A stretch of 64,000 bases of DNA from Clostridia bacterium (GCA_910574835.1 CAJTDE010000018.1:1-64000), one strand, 5' to 3'; counted from the first letter of the stretch, positions 36,685-44,195 are shown. Notes: generated by a model from the letters alone, not told the origin. Program-made: numbers and translations.

Positions 36685-38151
36685 TGCGCGGAAAACACAA
36701 TAAATCTCAAGCTTTTTTGTTTTTTTGTCAAATACAATTCGGTCGCAGATGGAACGGATAGAATGAGCCTTGTTTTCTTTAGAGGTATCAGAACACAAAA
36801 TATCTGTAACACTTTGGATTCTAAGTAGCATTTCTTCGAGGTGCCCATCCATATCGGGCTTCTGTATTGCGGCTTTGAGTGTCCGGAGCTGTTCCGTAAG
36901 CCGGTTACGTTCCGACTGAATCAAAGCTTTATTCTGGCGGTATTCATCCAGTGTATCAATGCCATTTTGATAAGCGGCTTTGATACGTTTTTCTTTTTCG
37001 TATAATCTTTCAATAGATTCTGTTAAAATGGCCTGTTCATCCTGAGTATGCTCGGGGAGGACAAGTTCTTCCTTATATTTTACAGAGCCGGACCGGATGT
37101 TTTCGCATAAGGTATTAATAAGGGCCTGCTCCAGAAGCCTTGCGGAAATATAATGGGAGACATTACATTTACCCTTTCCGTAGGAAATGCACTGGAAACC
37201 TGCAGTAGCCGGACTATAGGTAAGTGAGGAGCCGCAGGCGGAGCACTTCACCAGGTTTCCCAGCCAGTGGCCATAAGAATCTGCAGATTTTGCTTTGGGG
37301 CGCCGGTATTGCCGGGCAATTTCGGCCTGTACCTGATCAAAGACGTCCTCCGGAATGATAACGGGGATATGCTGCCCTTGTGTCAGTATCATATCAGGGC
37401 TGGATGCATCCGGACCCCGCAGGGCATTGCGTCCCACATTCCAGCGGGCATAGCCTTTGTACACAGGATTCTGAAGCACATACTTGACGGTTCGGTTTTC
37501 CCAGAGACCGCCGCGATGGGTGCGTATACCCTTATTGTTGAGATAGGCTGCAAGCTTGGAAAAGGCGAAATGTTCCTCCATGAACTTCCGGAAAATAATT
37601 TTGATAATCTCCGCTTCCTCCGGGATGATTTCAAGACCTTCCGGGATGTTTCGATAGCCGAAGGGAGCAGTTGCCTGATAACGGCCTCGATGAGCATTTT
37701 CTATCATGCCTCGCTTTACTTCTCCGGAAAGGCGGATAGAATAGTATTCGTCCATCCATTCTATGATCCGCTCAATCAGACTGCCAAAGGGGCCGTCGAC
37801 CAGTGGCTCAGATACACTTAGGACCTCAACGCCGGCCTTTTTAAGCAAAGACTTATAGACAATGGATTCCTCCTGATTCCGGGCAAACCGGGAGAACTTC
37901 CAGACCAGAAGCACATCCACGGGATGTTCCTTGGATTTGGCGCGGGCGATCATTTCTTGGAAGGCTGGGCGCTTCTCGGCTTTCCGGCCAGAGATGCCGG
38001 AGTCTATGTAGATTTGTTCCAGGACAATCTTGTTATTCCTTGCATAGTCCCGGAGCAGGCGTTCCTGAGAATCCGGAGAAAGCTCCTCCTGGTCATGGGT
38101 GCTTACCCGGATGTAGGCGAATCCGGAACGAAGTTCTTTAGATGGTGTCAT
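36679..38151 (-). CDS. Large serine recombinase (phage integrase)
   Basis: 490 aa. The resolvase domain (1-150) has the nucleophile serine in FAYIRVSTHDQEELSPDSQ, with IDSGISGRKAEKRP and LLVWKFSRFARNQEES. The recombinase domain follows, then a zinc ribbon (VKCSACGSSL...CISYGKGKCNVSH) and a coiled-coil segment (~385-450). Its stop lies within ~15 bases of attL, the usual position for large serine integrases. The same enzyme class performs developmental excision from sigK and spsM in Bacillus. AAGGAGATGATACT precedes the ATG; CATACACAT just upstream (38178-38170) resembles a sporulation -10 box but has no matching -35. Confidence 0.95.
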   Translation of the reverse strand: MTPSKELRSGFAYIRVSTHDQEELSPDSQERLLRDYARNNKIVLEQIYIDSGISGRKAEKRPAFQEMIARAKSKEHPVDVLLVWKFSRFARNQEESIVYKSLLKKAGVEVLSVSEPLVDGPFGSLIERIIEWMDEYYSIRLSGEVKRGMIENAHRGRYQATAPFGYRNIPEGLEIIPEEAEIIKIIFRKFMEEHFAFSKLAAYLNNKGIRTHRGGLWENRTVKYVLQNPVYKGYARWNVGRNALRGPDASSPDMILTQGQHIPVIIPEDVFDQVQAEIARQYRRPKAKSADSYGHWLGNLVKCSACGSSLTYSPATAGFQCISYGKGKCNVSHYISARLLEQALINTLCENIRSGSVKYKEELVLPEHTQDEQAILTESIERLYEKEKRIKAAYQNGIDTLDEYRQNKALIQSERNRLTEQLRTLKAAIQKPDMDGHLEEMLLRIQSVTDILCSDTSKENKAHSIRSICDRIVFDKKTKKLEIYCVFRAL

Positions 38152-38219
38152 AGTATCATCTCCTTATATATGTGTATGTTTGGTATCGAACATTTTTGCT
38201 ACCGGAGGGCAACAGGATA

Positions 38220-38365
38220 AAAGAGTATAAAAATAACAGCCAGGGAACTTTCGTTCTCTTGCATTGGCTGCTTGAAAATGATACAATATCACTTGTGAGT
38301 GGCGTATCATTTTCGATATGCTTGGCCGGTTCTCTGTTGGAGCAGGGAGCCGGTTTTAAATGTCT
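38220..38365 (+). ncRNA. Three-hairpin structured sequence, copy 1 (function unknown)
   Basis: Hairpins in order: CAGCCA...TGGCTG with inner GAAC/GTTC; GAAAATGATAC...GTATCATTTTC with inner CACT/AGTG; and CCGGTTCTCTG...CAGGGAGCCGG followed by TTTTAAA, terminator-like. The block GTGGCGTATCATTTTCGATA then TGCT is shared with 40061-40085. A small RNA or mobile-cassette end is possible. Confidence 0.5.
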
Positions 38366-38373
38366 TAAATGAA

Positions 38374-38979
38374 TTACTTTTTTTGATCTTTTTCCATTGT
38401 TTGCTTTACTACTAAGATTTTGGTATATTCAAGTAATTCGTTGAAATGTTTAGCATCTAGTTTTTTGCATATTTTTAAAAAAGATATATATTTATCATTA
38501 TTATTTGAATCTGTATCAGAATTTGATATAAATAAACCACTGGTTAACTTTAAAACCGATTTTGTAATATCAAATAATATTAAAAGGATGAAAAGAAATC
38601 CTGCCAAATATATGAAATTGGGAATTGAAAATTTACCCATATATGTAGGAAAGGTAAAAGTAACAAGTAAAGATTCAAAAATTGAAATAGCAACCATTAA
38701 GATTACAGTAAATAGAATCCCCAATACATTTTCACACATTTCTTTTAAAATGGGGAAACATAATCTTTCTATAGGTTTAGGCTCTTCTTGTTTATCTTTG
38801 TAACGATCAATAACTGTAAAAAAGATAGCTGTGACAGCTAAAGCGACCGCCAAAATATCAATAGAAGCAGATAAAATAAAGCTATAATTAATTATTTCAT
38901 TAGTTGAGAAATCAAAATATCTGCAACAAAGAAAAGCAAAAATTAAAATTATAAATATTTTAAGAGTTGTCCTTTTCAT
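38374..38979 (-). CDS. Membrane protein of unknown two-gene cassette
   Basis: 201 aa from the ATG at 38979, which follows AAAGGGTGACGATC; it overlaps the upstream gene by 20 bases. Four hydrophobic segments: IFIILIFAFLCCRYF, FILSASIDILAVALAVTAIF, VLGILFTVILMVAISIF and FIYLAGFLFILLILF. A cytosolic Asn/Asp-rich C-terminal tail follows. AT-rich, unlike the neighbouring recombinase. The coupled soluble partner and lysogenic orientation suggest a superinfection-exclusion or abortive-infection module (inference). Family not recognised. Confidence 0.6.
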   Translation of the reverse strand: MKRTTLKIFIILIFAFLCCRYFDFSTNEIINYSFILSASIDILAVALAVTAIFFTVIDRYKDKQEEPKPIERLCFPILKEMCENVLGILFTVILMVAISIFESLLVTFTFPTYMGKFSIPNFIYLAGFLFILLILFDITKSVLKLTSGLFISNSDTDSNNNDKYISFLKICKKLDAKHFNELLEYTKILVVKQTMEKDQKK

Positions 38980-39874
38980 GATCGTCACCCTTTTCATGAT
39001 TTGCACTTTCAAGAGCGTTAATATGTGAGAAGACAATTTGAATATCTTCTTTTTGAGAAGCCGTAAGAGTATACATGTCATTATCTAATGGAAATTCTAT
39101 AGCTTGCTCTTCACTGGTTATTGGCTTCTGATAAGATTTTGTTTTGATTTTCCAACTTCCACAGCCATTAGAAATATATTCCAAAAGGTCTTTGAAGAAT
39201 TTGCTATTAAAGGGAACTTTCAAATTCCCTTGACTATTTTCAAATTTCCAGGTCATAGAATCGTTATTGCATTCTTTTTTTAACTCGTTAAGTAAATTAG
39301 TTGTACTATATGATTGCCCAAGTAGATTTGGCGAAATTAATTTTAATTCTATAAAACGTATATCACCAGAATTTTGGCTAATTGATTCCCAAAATATATT
39401 TTTATTTGTCACTAGTTCAAGCTGTAAAGAAATATGATAGGTATCCAACAAACTTGAAATAGCCTTTGCAATATAATTTTTTTGCACAGCAATATTTGAG
39501 GATATTTGTGAGTTTTTGCTAATGAGGAAAATTTGATTTTTAGTGTCAACAATAATTAAACACCAAGGATAATCGGATATCTCCGTTTCCTCTATATCAG
39601 AGCTGTTTGCCTGATTTACAGTTCTTTTGATTTCTTTTGCAAATTTAAAAAGATGGCGAGTTGGAGATATTGTTCCTCTGTAATACATAACATAAAAATG
39701 TTTTCCCATAGGAATTTCAATACGCTTTTCCTCTTTTAATCTATCAATAAAATCATAAAAAATTTTTTCTTTAGTTTTGGGCTCAAGTATATCGTTGATA
39801 TACATTTGTTCTTCTTTATACAAACTATATCTTGTGGTGAAGTAATTTACTTGTTTAGATGCATTTTCCCCCAT
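38960..39874 (-). CDS. Soluble protein of unknown two-gene cassette
   Basis: 304 aa. No transmembrane segment or signal peptide. Recognisable blocks are ERIEIPMGKHFYVMYYRG, YPWCLIIVDTKNQIFLIS and DIRFIELKLISPNLLG, the last reminiscent of a G-I-RF-x-L...PNLLG pattern found in some phage-defence proteins of unknown fold. The start at 39874 follows AAGGGGAACACTT. It is AT-rich (~33% GC by eye) and coupled to the downstream membrane gene. Function unknown; a sensor paired with a membrane effector is a reasonable hypothesis. Confidence 0.6.
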   Translation of the reverse strand: MGENASKQVNYFTTRYSLYKEEQMYINDILEPKTKEKIFYDFIDRLKEEKRIEIPMGKHFYVMYYRGTISPTRHLFKFAKEIKRTVNQANSSDIEETEISDYPWCLIIVDTKNQIFLISKNSQISSNIAVQKNYIAKAISSLLDTYHISLQLELVTNKNIFWESISQNSGDIRFIELKLISPNLLGQSYSTTNLLNELKKECNNDSMTWKFENSQGNLKVPFNSKFFKDLLEYISNGCGSWKIKTKSYQKPITSEEQAIEFPLDNDMYTLTASQKEDIQIVFSHINALESANHEKGDDHEKDNS

Positions 39875-39930
39875 AAGTGTTCCCCTTTTCTTTTGTATTT
39901 TATATTTATTATCTGCGTGAAAAGAAAATC

Positions 39931-39975
39931 ACAGTTTCCCAATTACTTTCCCATACAAACAAAATTGTTATATTC
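39931..39975. repeat. Duplicated 3' end of the repressor gene, degenerate copy 1
   Basis: CAGTTTCCCAATTACTTTCC and CATACAAACAAAATTGTTAT match the reverse-strand end of the repressor gene at 40978-41020 with several substitutions. Same orientation as the source. Confidence 0.75.
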
Positions 39976-40055
39976 CCAACTTTTTAGGAGGTCTTCGTGA
40001 GAAATAACAGGCTGGATTCGGTTTTTAACTTCTAACATGGCGTTACGCTCCTTTT

Positions 40056-40125
40056 TGGAAGTGGCGTGTCATCTTCGATATGCTAGTCGCCCTGGTGTTG
40101 GTAGCACTGGGGCGGTTTTAAGTAA
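40056..40125 (+). ncRNA. Structured sequence, copy 2
   Basis: AGTGGCGTGTCATCTTCGAT then ATGCTAG, as in copy 1, followed by the terminator-like stem GCCCTGGTG / CACTGGGGC and TTTTAAGTA. The two copies bracket the unknown two-gene cassette in the same orientation. Confidence 0.5.
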
Positions 40126-40130
40126 CGTAC

Positions 40131-40250
40131 AAGGCCTCGCATTTCTGCGAGGCCTTCACATAATAACATAGATCTTATAATAATGCCCTATAGGCAAGAT
40201 TCAAAGTTTTCCCTGCTCTGTTATTATAAGATATTTTATGTATCTTGCCA
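40131..40250. other. Hairpin-rich intergenic sequence
   Basis: Stem AAGGCCTCGC / GCGAGGCCTT (40131-40156), then ATCTTATAATAA / TTATTATAAGAT and GGCAAGAT / ATCTTGCC nested between ~40170 and 40250. No coding frame. The remainder up to ~40480 is AT-rich with no gene. It could be a structured RNA or paired terminators. Confidence 0.45.
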
Positions 40251-40487
40251 AGACCGCTTTGCAGAAAGCTTTCATTTTAATTTTTCTAAAAAATAGGCGT
40301 TTAGTTTCCTAAATGCCTAGAGTACCTATAACCTATCTAAAATATCGTAGTACTTCCTGCTCCCATTTTCCTACCTCCTTATAGATAAAATTAAAATATC
40401 TATGCATTTATATTATTCTATTGTCATTTAAATATCAATTAGATTTGAAGAATTTTGTCAAATTTATTTCGGCAAATTAGTCCTCTA

Positions 40488-40566
40488 ATTACTTTTCCAT
40501 GTAAACAGAGTTGTCATATTCTGCGATTTGTATATTGTCCGCATCCGAATTTCTGGATATCAATTT
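40488..40566. repeat. Duplicated 3' end of the repressor gene, copy 2
   Basis: TCTGCGATTTGTATATTGTC and CGCATCCGAATTTCTGGATA are nearly identical to bases ~41025-41062 inside the repressor gene. The duplicate ends where the -35 box of the small toxin gene begins. Confidence 0.88.
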
Positions 40567-40568
40567 TC

Positions 40569-40597
40569 TTGTCGAAATATGTTTTCAATGCTATAAT
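40569..40597 (+). promoter_or_regulatory. Promoter of the small hydrophobic peptide gene
   Basis: TTGTCG (40569-40574), 17-base spacer, TATAAT (40592-40597). It lies 47 bases before the ATG at 40644. Confidence 0.75.
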
Positions 40598-40643
40598 AGC
40601 TATGTTGTCATACCCAATCCGGCAACGGAAAGGGGGTGCTTAC

Positions 40644-40739
40644 ATGAATATATTGACTTCTTTTTTGGTCACCGTTATGGCTGGTGTAGCTTGCCACTAC
40701 ATCATCAAATGGTTAGACGGTGACAACAATGACAACTAG
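40644..40739 (+). CDS. Small hydrophobic peptide, type I toxin-like
   Basis: 31 aa: MNILTSFLVTVMAGVACHYI, then IKWLDGDNNDN. One membrane span followed by a short charged tail, the layout of Fst/Ldr-like and many Clostridial type I toxins. AAAGGGGGTGCTTAC is the ribosome site. A promoter at 40569, a terminator at 40747 and an opposing promoter at 40848-40820 complete a type I toxin-antitoxin arrangement. Such peptides depolarise or disorganise membranes when overproduced; activity here is inferred. Confidence 0.75.
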   Translation: MNILTSFLVTVMAGVACHYIIKWLDGDNNDN

Positions 40740-40813
40740 CCTAAAGAAAACCCCGGAGGTGGCTCTCCGGGGTTTTCGCTTTGTGCTCACATGAACACTG
40801 ACTTCTTTTGCCT
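40690..40813 (-). ncRNA. Probable antisense RNA antitoxin
   Basis: On the minus strand, TTGCAA (40848-40843), 17-base spacer and TATAAT (40825-40820) form a near-consensus promoter. The transcript would start near 40813 and run through the toxin terminator into the toxin coding end. The 3' end is not defined; the left coordinate is approximate. Confidence 0.6.
40747..40776 (+). terminator. Terminator of the small toxin gene
   Basis: Perfect 12-base stem AAAACCCCGGAG / CTCCGGGGTTTT with a 6-base loop, 7 bases after the stop codon. Confidence 0.92.
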
Positions 40814-40976
40814 ATCGGCATTATAGCATATGCAAATCTAATTTGCAATATCCCCGAAAGTTTATTTGGTTAAAATTTTAACCCTTTTCAATATATTCTT
40901 TGAAATTTTCCGGTATTATTTTTTGAGAAATTTTATTGCAGGTTTTGAGTAACGTATTTCCATAAATGCCTCCTGT

Positions 40977-41717
40977 TTACAGTTTCCCAATCACTTTCCC
41001 CATGCAAACAATATTGTCATATTCTGCGATTTGTATATTGTCCGCATCCGGATTTCTGGATATCAGTTCTTTTTCCCCATACTCTTTTATGTAAGTGTTG
41101 TTATTAATGATAAAGATTCCTATATCTCCATGAAAGAGTTCAGCTTTCTGGGAGACCAGGACAATGTCTCCATCCGCATAATCGGGAAACATGGAGTCTC
41201 CGCTTACCTTGATAGCAAAATCAACAGCCCGGTTCTCCGGTGTATTGGGAATGGCAATCTGCTCTGCAACCTCGTTTCCAAGGATGAATACACCAGAGCC
41301 TGCGGATGCGCTGCGGAAGTACTCTACCATGCGGTTATTCTCATTGGAAGAGGATTGGAATTCTATGATGGCAGCAGGAGCCTTGGCTTGCTTTAGCTGC
41401 TCTGCTCGTTTGACCTCCCAATCTAAGAATGTGTTTATATGTTCTTGACCAGTTGGATCAAGCTTTTGATAATTTTTTATAAGCCATTCAAATTCTTCTG
41501 GGATGACAGTTTCTTCGCTCCAACCAACAAGCTCTCTTGAGGTAGTTCCCAGAGCTTTGGCAAATAATTCGATTTTAGACTGTTGTAGATCTATTTGCCC
41601 TTTTTCGATTTTAGTAATGGAAGAACGATCGGTATATCCAGTTAATTTAGCCAAAGCATCTTGGGATAGCCCTTTTTCTTCTCGCAGTCGTTTTATGTTT
41701 TTATATAAGTCTAACAT
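40977..41717 (-). CDS. Phage repressor, XRE HTH plus S24 (LexA/CI) peptidase
   Basis: 246 aa from the ATG at 41717 after AAAGGTGGTGTTGT. HTH: IKRLREEKGLSQDALAKLTG, then YTDRSSITKIEKGQ. The C-terminal S24 domain has the cleavage region SASAGSGVF, the serine in VSGDSMFPDYADGDIV and the lysine in NNTYIKEYG. It maintains lysogeny and self-cleaves on the SOS signal. It diverges from the Cro-like gene across the operator at ~41740-41817. Fragments of its 3' end are repeated at 39931 and 40488. Confidence 0.93.
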   Translation of the reverse strand: MLDLYKNIKRLREEKGLSQDALAKLTGYTDRSSITKIEKGQIDLQQSKIELFAKALGTTSRELVGWSEETVIPEEFEWLIKNYQKLDPTGQEHINTFLDWEVKRAEQLKQAKAPAAIIEFQSSSNENNRMVEYFRSASAGSGVFILGNEVAEQIAIPNTPENRAVDFAIKVSGDSMFPDYADGDIVLVSQKAELFHGDIGIFIINNNTYIKEYGEKELISRNPDADNIQIAEYDNIVCMGKVIGKL

Positions 41718-41744
41718 ACAACACCACCTTTCAGTAATCACATA

Positions 41745-41817
41745 GTACCACATGTGTGAAAATAAATCAACAAAAATGTGAAAAAGTGTTGACAATAGTT
41801 CACATGGATGATATAGT
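41745..41817. promoter_or_regulatory. Lysis-lysogeny operator/promoter region
   Basis: The rightward promoter is TTGACA (41789-41794), 17-base spacer, TATAGT (41812-41817). CACATG/CATGTG-type sites occur at CCACATGTGTGAAAA (~41749), AATGTGAAAA (~41775) and TTCACATGG (~41799), the last inside the spacer. These are probable CI/Cro operators. Confidence 0.8.
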
Positions 41818-41845
41818 GAATTTAAATCAGCAAAGGAGGTGCGAT

Positions 41846-42073
41846 ATGACAGATGTAAATGCATTAAAAAGGAGCATAGAAAATTCAGGCATGACAGTTA
41901 CATTTGTGGCTGAAAAGGCTGGAATATTGCGAGAAACGCTATACAATAGAATGAAGACAGGAGATTTTAAACTTTCTGAAATTTGTTCTATTTCCCGTGT
42001 GTTGTCTCTTTCCAGAGATGAAAGGGACGAAATTTTTTTTGCAAACGACTGTGAATTAAATTCAACATCATAA
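41846..42073 (+). CDS. Cro-like HTH protein
   Basis: 75 aa: MTDVNALKRSIENSGMTVTF, then VAEKAGILRETLYNRMKTGD, a helix-turn-helix with recognition helix RETLYNRM. First gene of the rightward early operon. AAAGGAGGTGCGAT precedes the ATG. It probably binds the same operator as the repressor and favours the lytic state. Confidence 0.85.
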   Translation: MTDVNALKRSIENSGMTVTFVAEKAGILRETLYNRMKTGDFKLSEICSISRVLSLSRDERDEIFFANDCELNSTS

Positions 42074-42094
42074 AAGGAGGTGGACTAGAGCAAC

Positions 42095-42319
42095 ATGAAT
42101 AATCAGCATATAAAGGTAGTGGCAAAACAAATAGCATCAGTTTTAGCGGAAAATGAAGCGACAGTAAATGATATGTACGCAATTTTCCAACTTGTTAAAG
42201 ATAATTTAATCGTTACTGCGGCAACCCCCTTTGCCCCAGGGTATTCATATGGACATGAGATCCGAGTTACTGATCTTCCGAATGACGGTGACCGGATAGG
42301 GGATGAGGAGTTCGAGTAA
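42095..42319 (+). CDS. Small early phage protein, unknown
   Basis: 74 aa: MNNQHIKVVAKQIASVLAEN, then EATVNDMYAIFQLVKDNLIV and an acidic tail (DGDRIGDEEFE). AAAGGAGGTGGACTAGAGCAAC is the ribosome region. No known motif. Its 3' 75 bases overlap the end of the minus-strand DUF2441-like gene, the first of four tail-to-tail overlaps. Confidence 0.7.
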   Translation: MNNQHIKVVAKQIASVLAENEATVNDMYAIFQLVKDNLIVTAATPFAPGYSYGHEIRVTDLPNDGDRIGDEEFE

Positions 42320-42829
42320 AGGCTTTTGAGAGCGGTCGCCATTCCAGTATTTATGTGCATTGTCCATCGCTGTAAGAAATGAAAAGTCATTCTTTGAACC
42401 AATACCCAAAAATGATGCATCGTATAATTGAGCATTTGTTTGAAATTCGATTTCCCATAAATCAATTACAGATTGCCCGCCGGTTTGTAGAAATGATTTC
42501 CATATGAATGCTTGTTGGATAGATTCAGATGCATACAGTGAGGAAAGCCTGGATGGTGATTCTGGAAAATGTAATTGCCGAACCAATTCAAAAATGATAT
42601 CAGTAATTGGTTCATTGACTTCAGGATTTATCATATTACGACTTAGAAACATGGATAATCCGTGGGGACTTAAACCATTAGGAAAATATTTTTTAATTAA
42701 TTCGAGCTTTATAGGATCAGTAAAATATTTAGAAAATATAGTTGGATCCGTTATTAGGCTTAGTACTTTCTCAGGATAAATACTATCAAAATATGGATGT
42801 GGTCTGTACCAGTAATATGCTTTGCTCAT
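42245..42829 (-). CDS. DUF2441-like protein (minus-strand lysogenic cassette 1)
   Basis: 194 aa from the ATG at 42829 after AGGAGTTAAAA. MSKAYYWYRPHPYFDSIYPE at the start, PSRLSSLYASESIQQAFIW in the middle and MDNAHKYWNGDRSQKPLLEL near the end fit the DUF2441 pattern, thought to share an ADP-ribosyltransferase-like fold; no catalytic residues are assigned. It is transcribed against the early operon from a promoter at 42907-42879, so it would be expressed in the lysogen. Confidence 0.6.
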   Translation of the reverse strand: MSKAYYWYRPHPYFDSIYPEKVLSLITDPTIFSKYFTDPIKLELIKKYFPNGLSPHGLSMFLSRNMINPEVNEPITDIIFELVRQLHFPESPSRLSSLYASESIQQAFIWKSFLQTGGQSVIDLWEIEFQTNAQLYDASFLGIGSKNDFSFLTAMDNAHKYWNGDRSQKPLLELLIPYPVTVIRKISNSDLMSI

Positions 42830-42839
42830 TTTTAACTCC

Positions 42840-43045
42840 TTTTTCTTATACTCGGCTCTGGCGGGAGCTTGTACATACAGTATAGGGAAAAGGGAGGATG
42901 GTGGCAACAGAAATTTTAGAGAGAGAAAAGCCTTAACTTAACGGAAGGAGGACTTAAGTAAATGACATTGGAATAGCAACAGAGATTTTAGAGAGGGCAG
43001 AGCCTTAACTTAACAGAGGGAAGGCTTAAGTAAATGACATTGCGC
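42840..43045. repeat. Promoter-leader module A with tandem plus-strand repeats
   Basis: Minus-strand promoter TTGCCA (42907-42902), 17 bases, TATACT (42884-42879), then the leader hairpin GCTCCCGCCAGAGC. To its right are two tandem ~65-base units, each with ATTTTAGAGAG, AGCCTTAACTTAAC and CTTAAGTAAATGACATTG. The hairpin, -10 and AGAGGG-type units recur in modules B-D. Confidence 0.8.
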
Positions 43046-43157
43046 AATCCCCCCATGCAGATGACCCAGTCATAGAAGTAGATCATTGTTCGATAAAGGG
43101 TAGTAGGGCGGGAATGTAGGCAGATGAAATTAAAGAAAAAATGAAGGAGAAGTCATA

Positions 43158-43328
43158 GTGGGAAAGATGGATGAAAAGGTTAAAAAAAGTGCTTTGGATA
43201 TAATTGAGGTGTCAAAAGAGCTGTTAGAGAAAAGCGACATAACAGTTAATGAAATTGAAATGTCGCTTGCTCTTTTGAATGAAGCTAAAACACTTCTTTG
43301 TTTTGTGGAACGTCATCTGTTTAAATAA
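43158..43328 (+). CDS. Small helical phage protein, unknown
   Basis: 56 aa with GTG start: MGKMDEKVKKSALDIIEVSK, then ELLEKSDITVNEIEMSLALL and ending CFVERHLFK. Amphipathic, no known motif. AAGGAGAAGTCATA is the ribosome site. Its 3' end overlaps the minus-strand gene 43313-43483 by 16 bases. Confidence 0.6.
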   Translation: MGKMDEKVKKSALDIIEVSKELLEKSDITVNEIEMSLALLNEAKTLLCFVERHLFK

Positions 43329-43483
43329 GATTTTTCATCCCGGGAAATCATTTCAAGAAAATATTGATAGTAGTCGGTTACTACGCAACAGTTTGCTGCT
43401 ACTGGTTCTGAGGCTGAACAGTTTGTATTTATTGTTGGAGCAATTATTTTTGTGAACTCTAGTGCAAGATCTTCTTTTGACAT
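43313..43483 (-). CDS. Small minus-strand protein (cassette 2), unknown
   Basis: 56 aa: MSKEDLALEFTKIIAPTINT, then NCSASEPVAANCCVVTDYYQ, ending SRDEKSYLNR. Three cysteines. AAGGAGATAAACTGTT precedes the ATG. Promoter in module B (TTGCCA at 43564, TATACT at 43541). Tail-to-tail overlap with 43158-43328. Confidence 0.6.
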   Translation of the reverse strand: MSKEDLALEFTKIIAPTINTNCSASEPVAANCCVVTDYYQYFLEMISRDEKSYLNR

Positions 43484-43494
43484 AACAGTTTATC

Positions 43495-43631
43495 TCCTTC
43501 TTATGTACTCGGCTCTGGTGGGAGCCTGTATATACAGTATAGGGAAACGGGTGGATAGTGGCAACAAAAATTTTAGAGAGGGAAAAGCCTTAACTTAACA
43601 GAGGGAAGGCTTAAGTAAATGACATTGAGGT
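43495..43631. repeat. Promoter-leader module B
   Basis: Near-identical to module A: GGCTCTGGTGGGAGCC leader hairpin, TATACT (43541-43536), 17-base spacer, TTGCCA (43564-43559), then one copy of the unit with TTTTAGAGAGGG, AGCCTTAACTTAACAGAG and TTAAGTAAATGACATTG. Confidence 0.85.
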
Positions 43632-43640
43632 GGGATATGG

Positions 43641-43871
43641 ATGCATATAAATGATGCATTAGAGCATTTTGGAATAACTAATGAAGAGTTTGCAGAAGCA
43701 AAGGCGGTGTATAAGTGCACGAATAGTCAATTTTATAAAGAAAAAACAGGAGTTGAGCATATGGTGGGGAGGTATGAAGAAGAGCATGAAAAAATAAAAG
43801 GAAAAGTCCGTATTATCATAGATTATGATACGGACTTCTCAGAAATAGTTACTAGGCTCATTTCTCGATAA
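43641..43871 (+). CDS. Small phage protein with RIIIDYD C-terminal motif
   Basis: 76 aa: MHINDALEHFGITNEEFAEA, then VYKCTNSQFYKEKTGVEHMV, ending GKVRIIIDYDTDFSEIVTRL. The C-terminal strand is shared with 44196 (MRVVIDYDPRADKVEI), so the two are related. Weak ribosome site GAGGTGGGAT. Overlaps the minus-strand gene 43858-44076 by 14 bases. Confidence 0.65.
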   Translation: MHINDALEHFGITNEEFAEAKAVYKCTNSQFYKEKTGVEHMVGRYEEEHEKIKGKVRIIIDYDTDFSEIVTRLISR

Positions 43872-44076
43872 TTTTCACATGAGATGGTAACTGAGGAATT
43901 TGAGGAGGCGATTTATAAGGCCAGAAAGCTTCAAATGTGTAAAATGTTCGATGCATTAGATCTAATGGAACCCAATTTTCATGGACATCAAATGCCTTTT
44001 CAAATGCTTCAAGAATTTTATATCGCTCTTCATGAGTTGGTATTTCGGAGACATCTATTAAAAATAATTTAGCCAT
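43858..44076 (-). CDS. Small minus-strand protein (cassette 3)
   Basis: 72 aa: MAKLFLIDVSEIPTHEERYK, then ILEAFEKAFDVHENWVPLDL. The pattern of an N-terminal strand, a charged helix and an acidic second strand is shared with 44359-44568 (MKQYYIDLRSCKESEHDRIM). AGGAGTTTTT precedes the ATG; promoter in module C. Confidence 0.65.
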   Translation of the reverse strand: MAKLFLIDVSEIPTHEERYKILEAFEKAFDVHENWVPLDLMHRTFYTFEAFWPYKSPPQIPQLPSHVKIIEK

Positions 44077-44084
44077 AAAAACTC

Positions 44085-44160
44085 CTTTCTTATGTACTTG
44101 GCTCTGGCAGGAGCCTGTGTGAAAAGTATACCACAGAAAGGAAGAAAGCGGAAATAGGAT
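44085..44160. repeat. Promoter-leader module C
   Basis: GGCTCTGGCAGGAGCC hairpin and TATACT (44130-44125) as in A and B; the -35 is weak (TTCCGC). The right-hand AGCCTTAACTTAAC unit is absent. Confidence 0.72.
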
Positions 44161-44195
44161 TGAGGAACTATAAGCCGGGAGGAGGTGAGGTAGAG

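Noticed and set aside
38165-38180. Sporulation sigma-E or sigma-K promoter for the recombinase
   Set aside because: CATACACAT resembles the -10 box, but no -35 match lies at the right distance and it nearly overlaps the ribosome site. Mentioned only as a weak hint.
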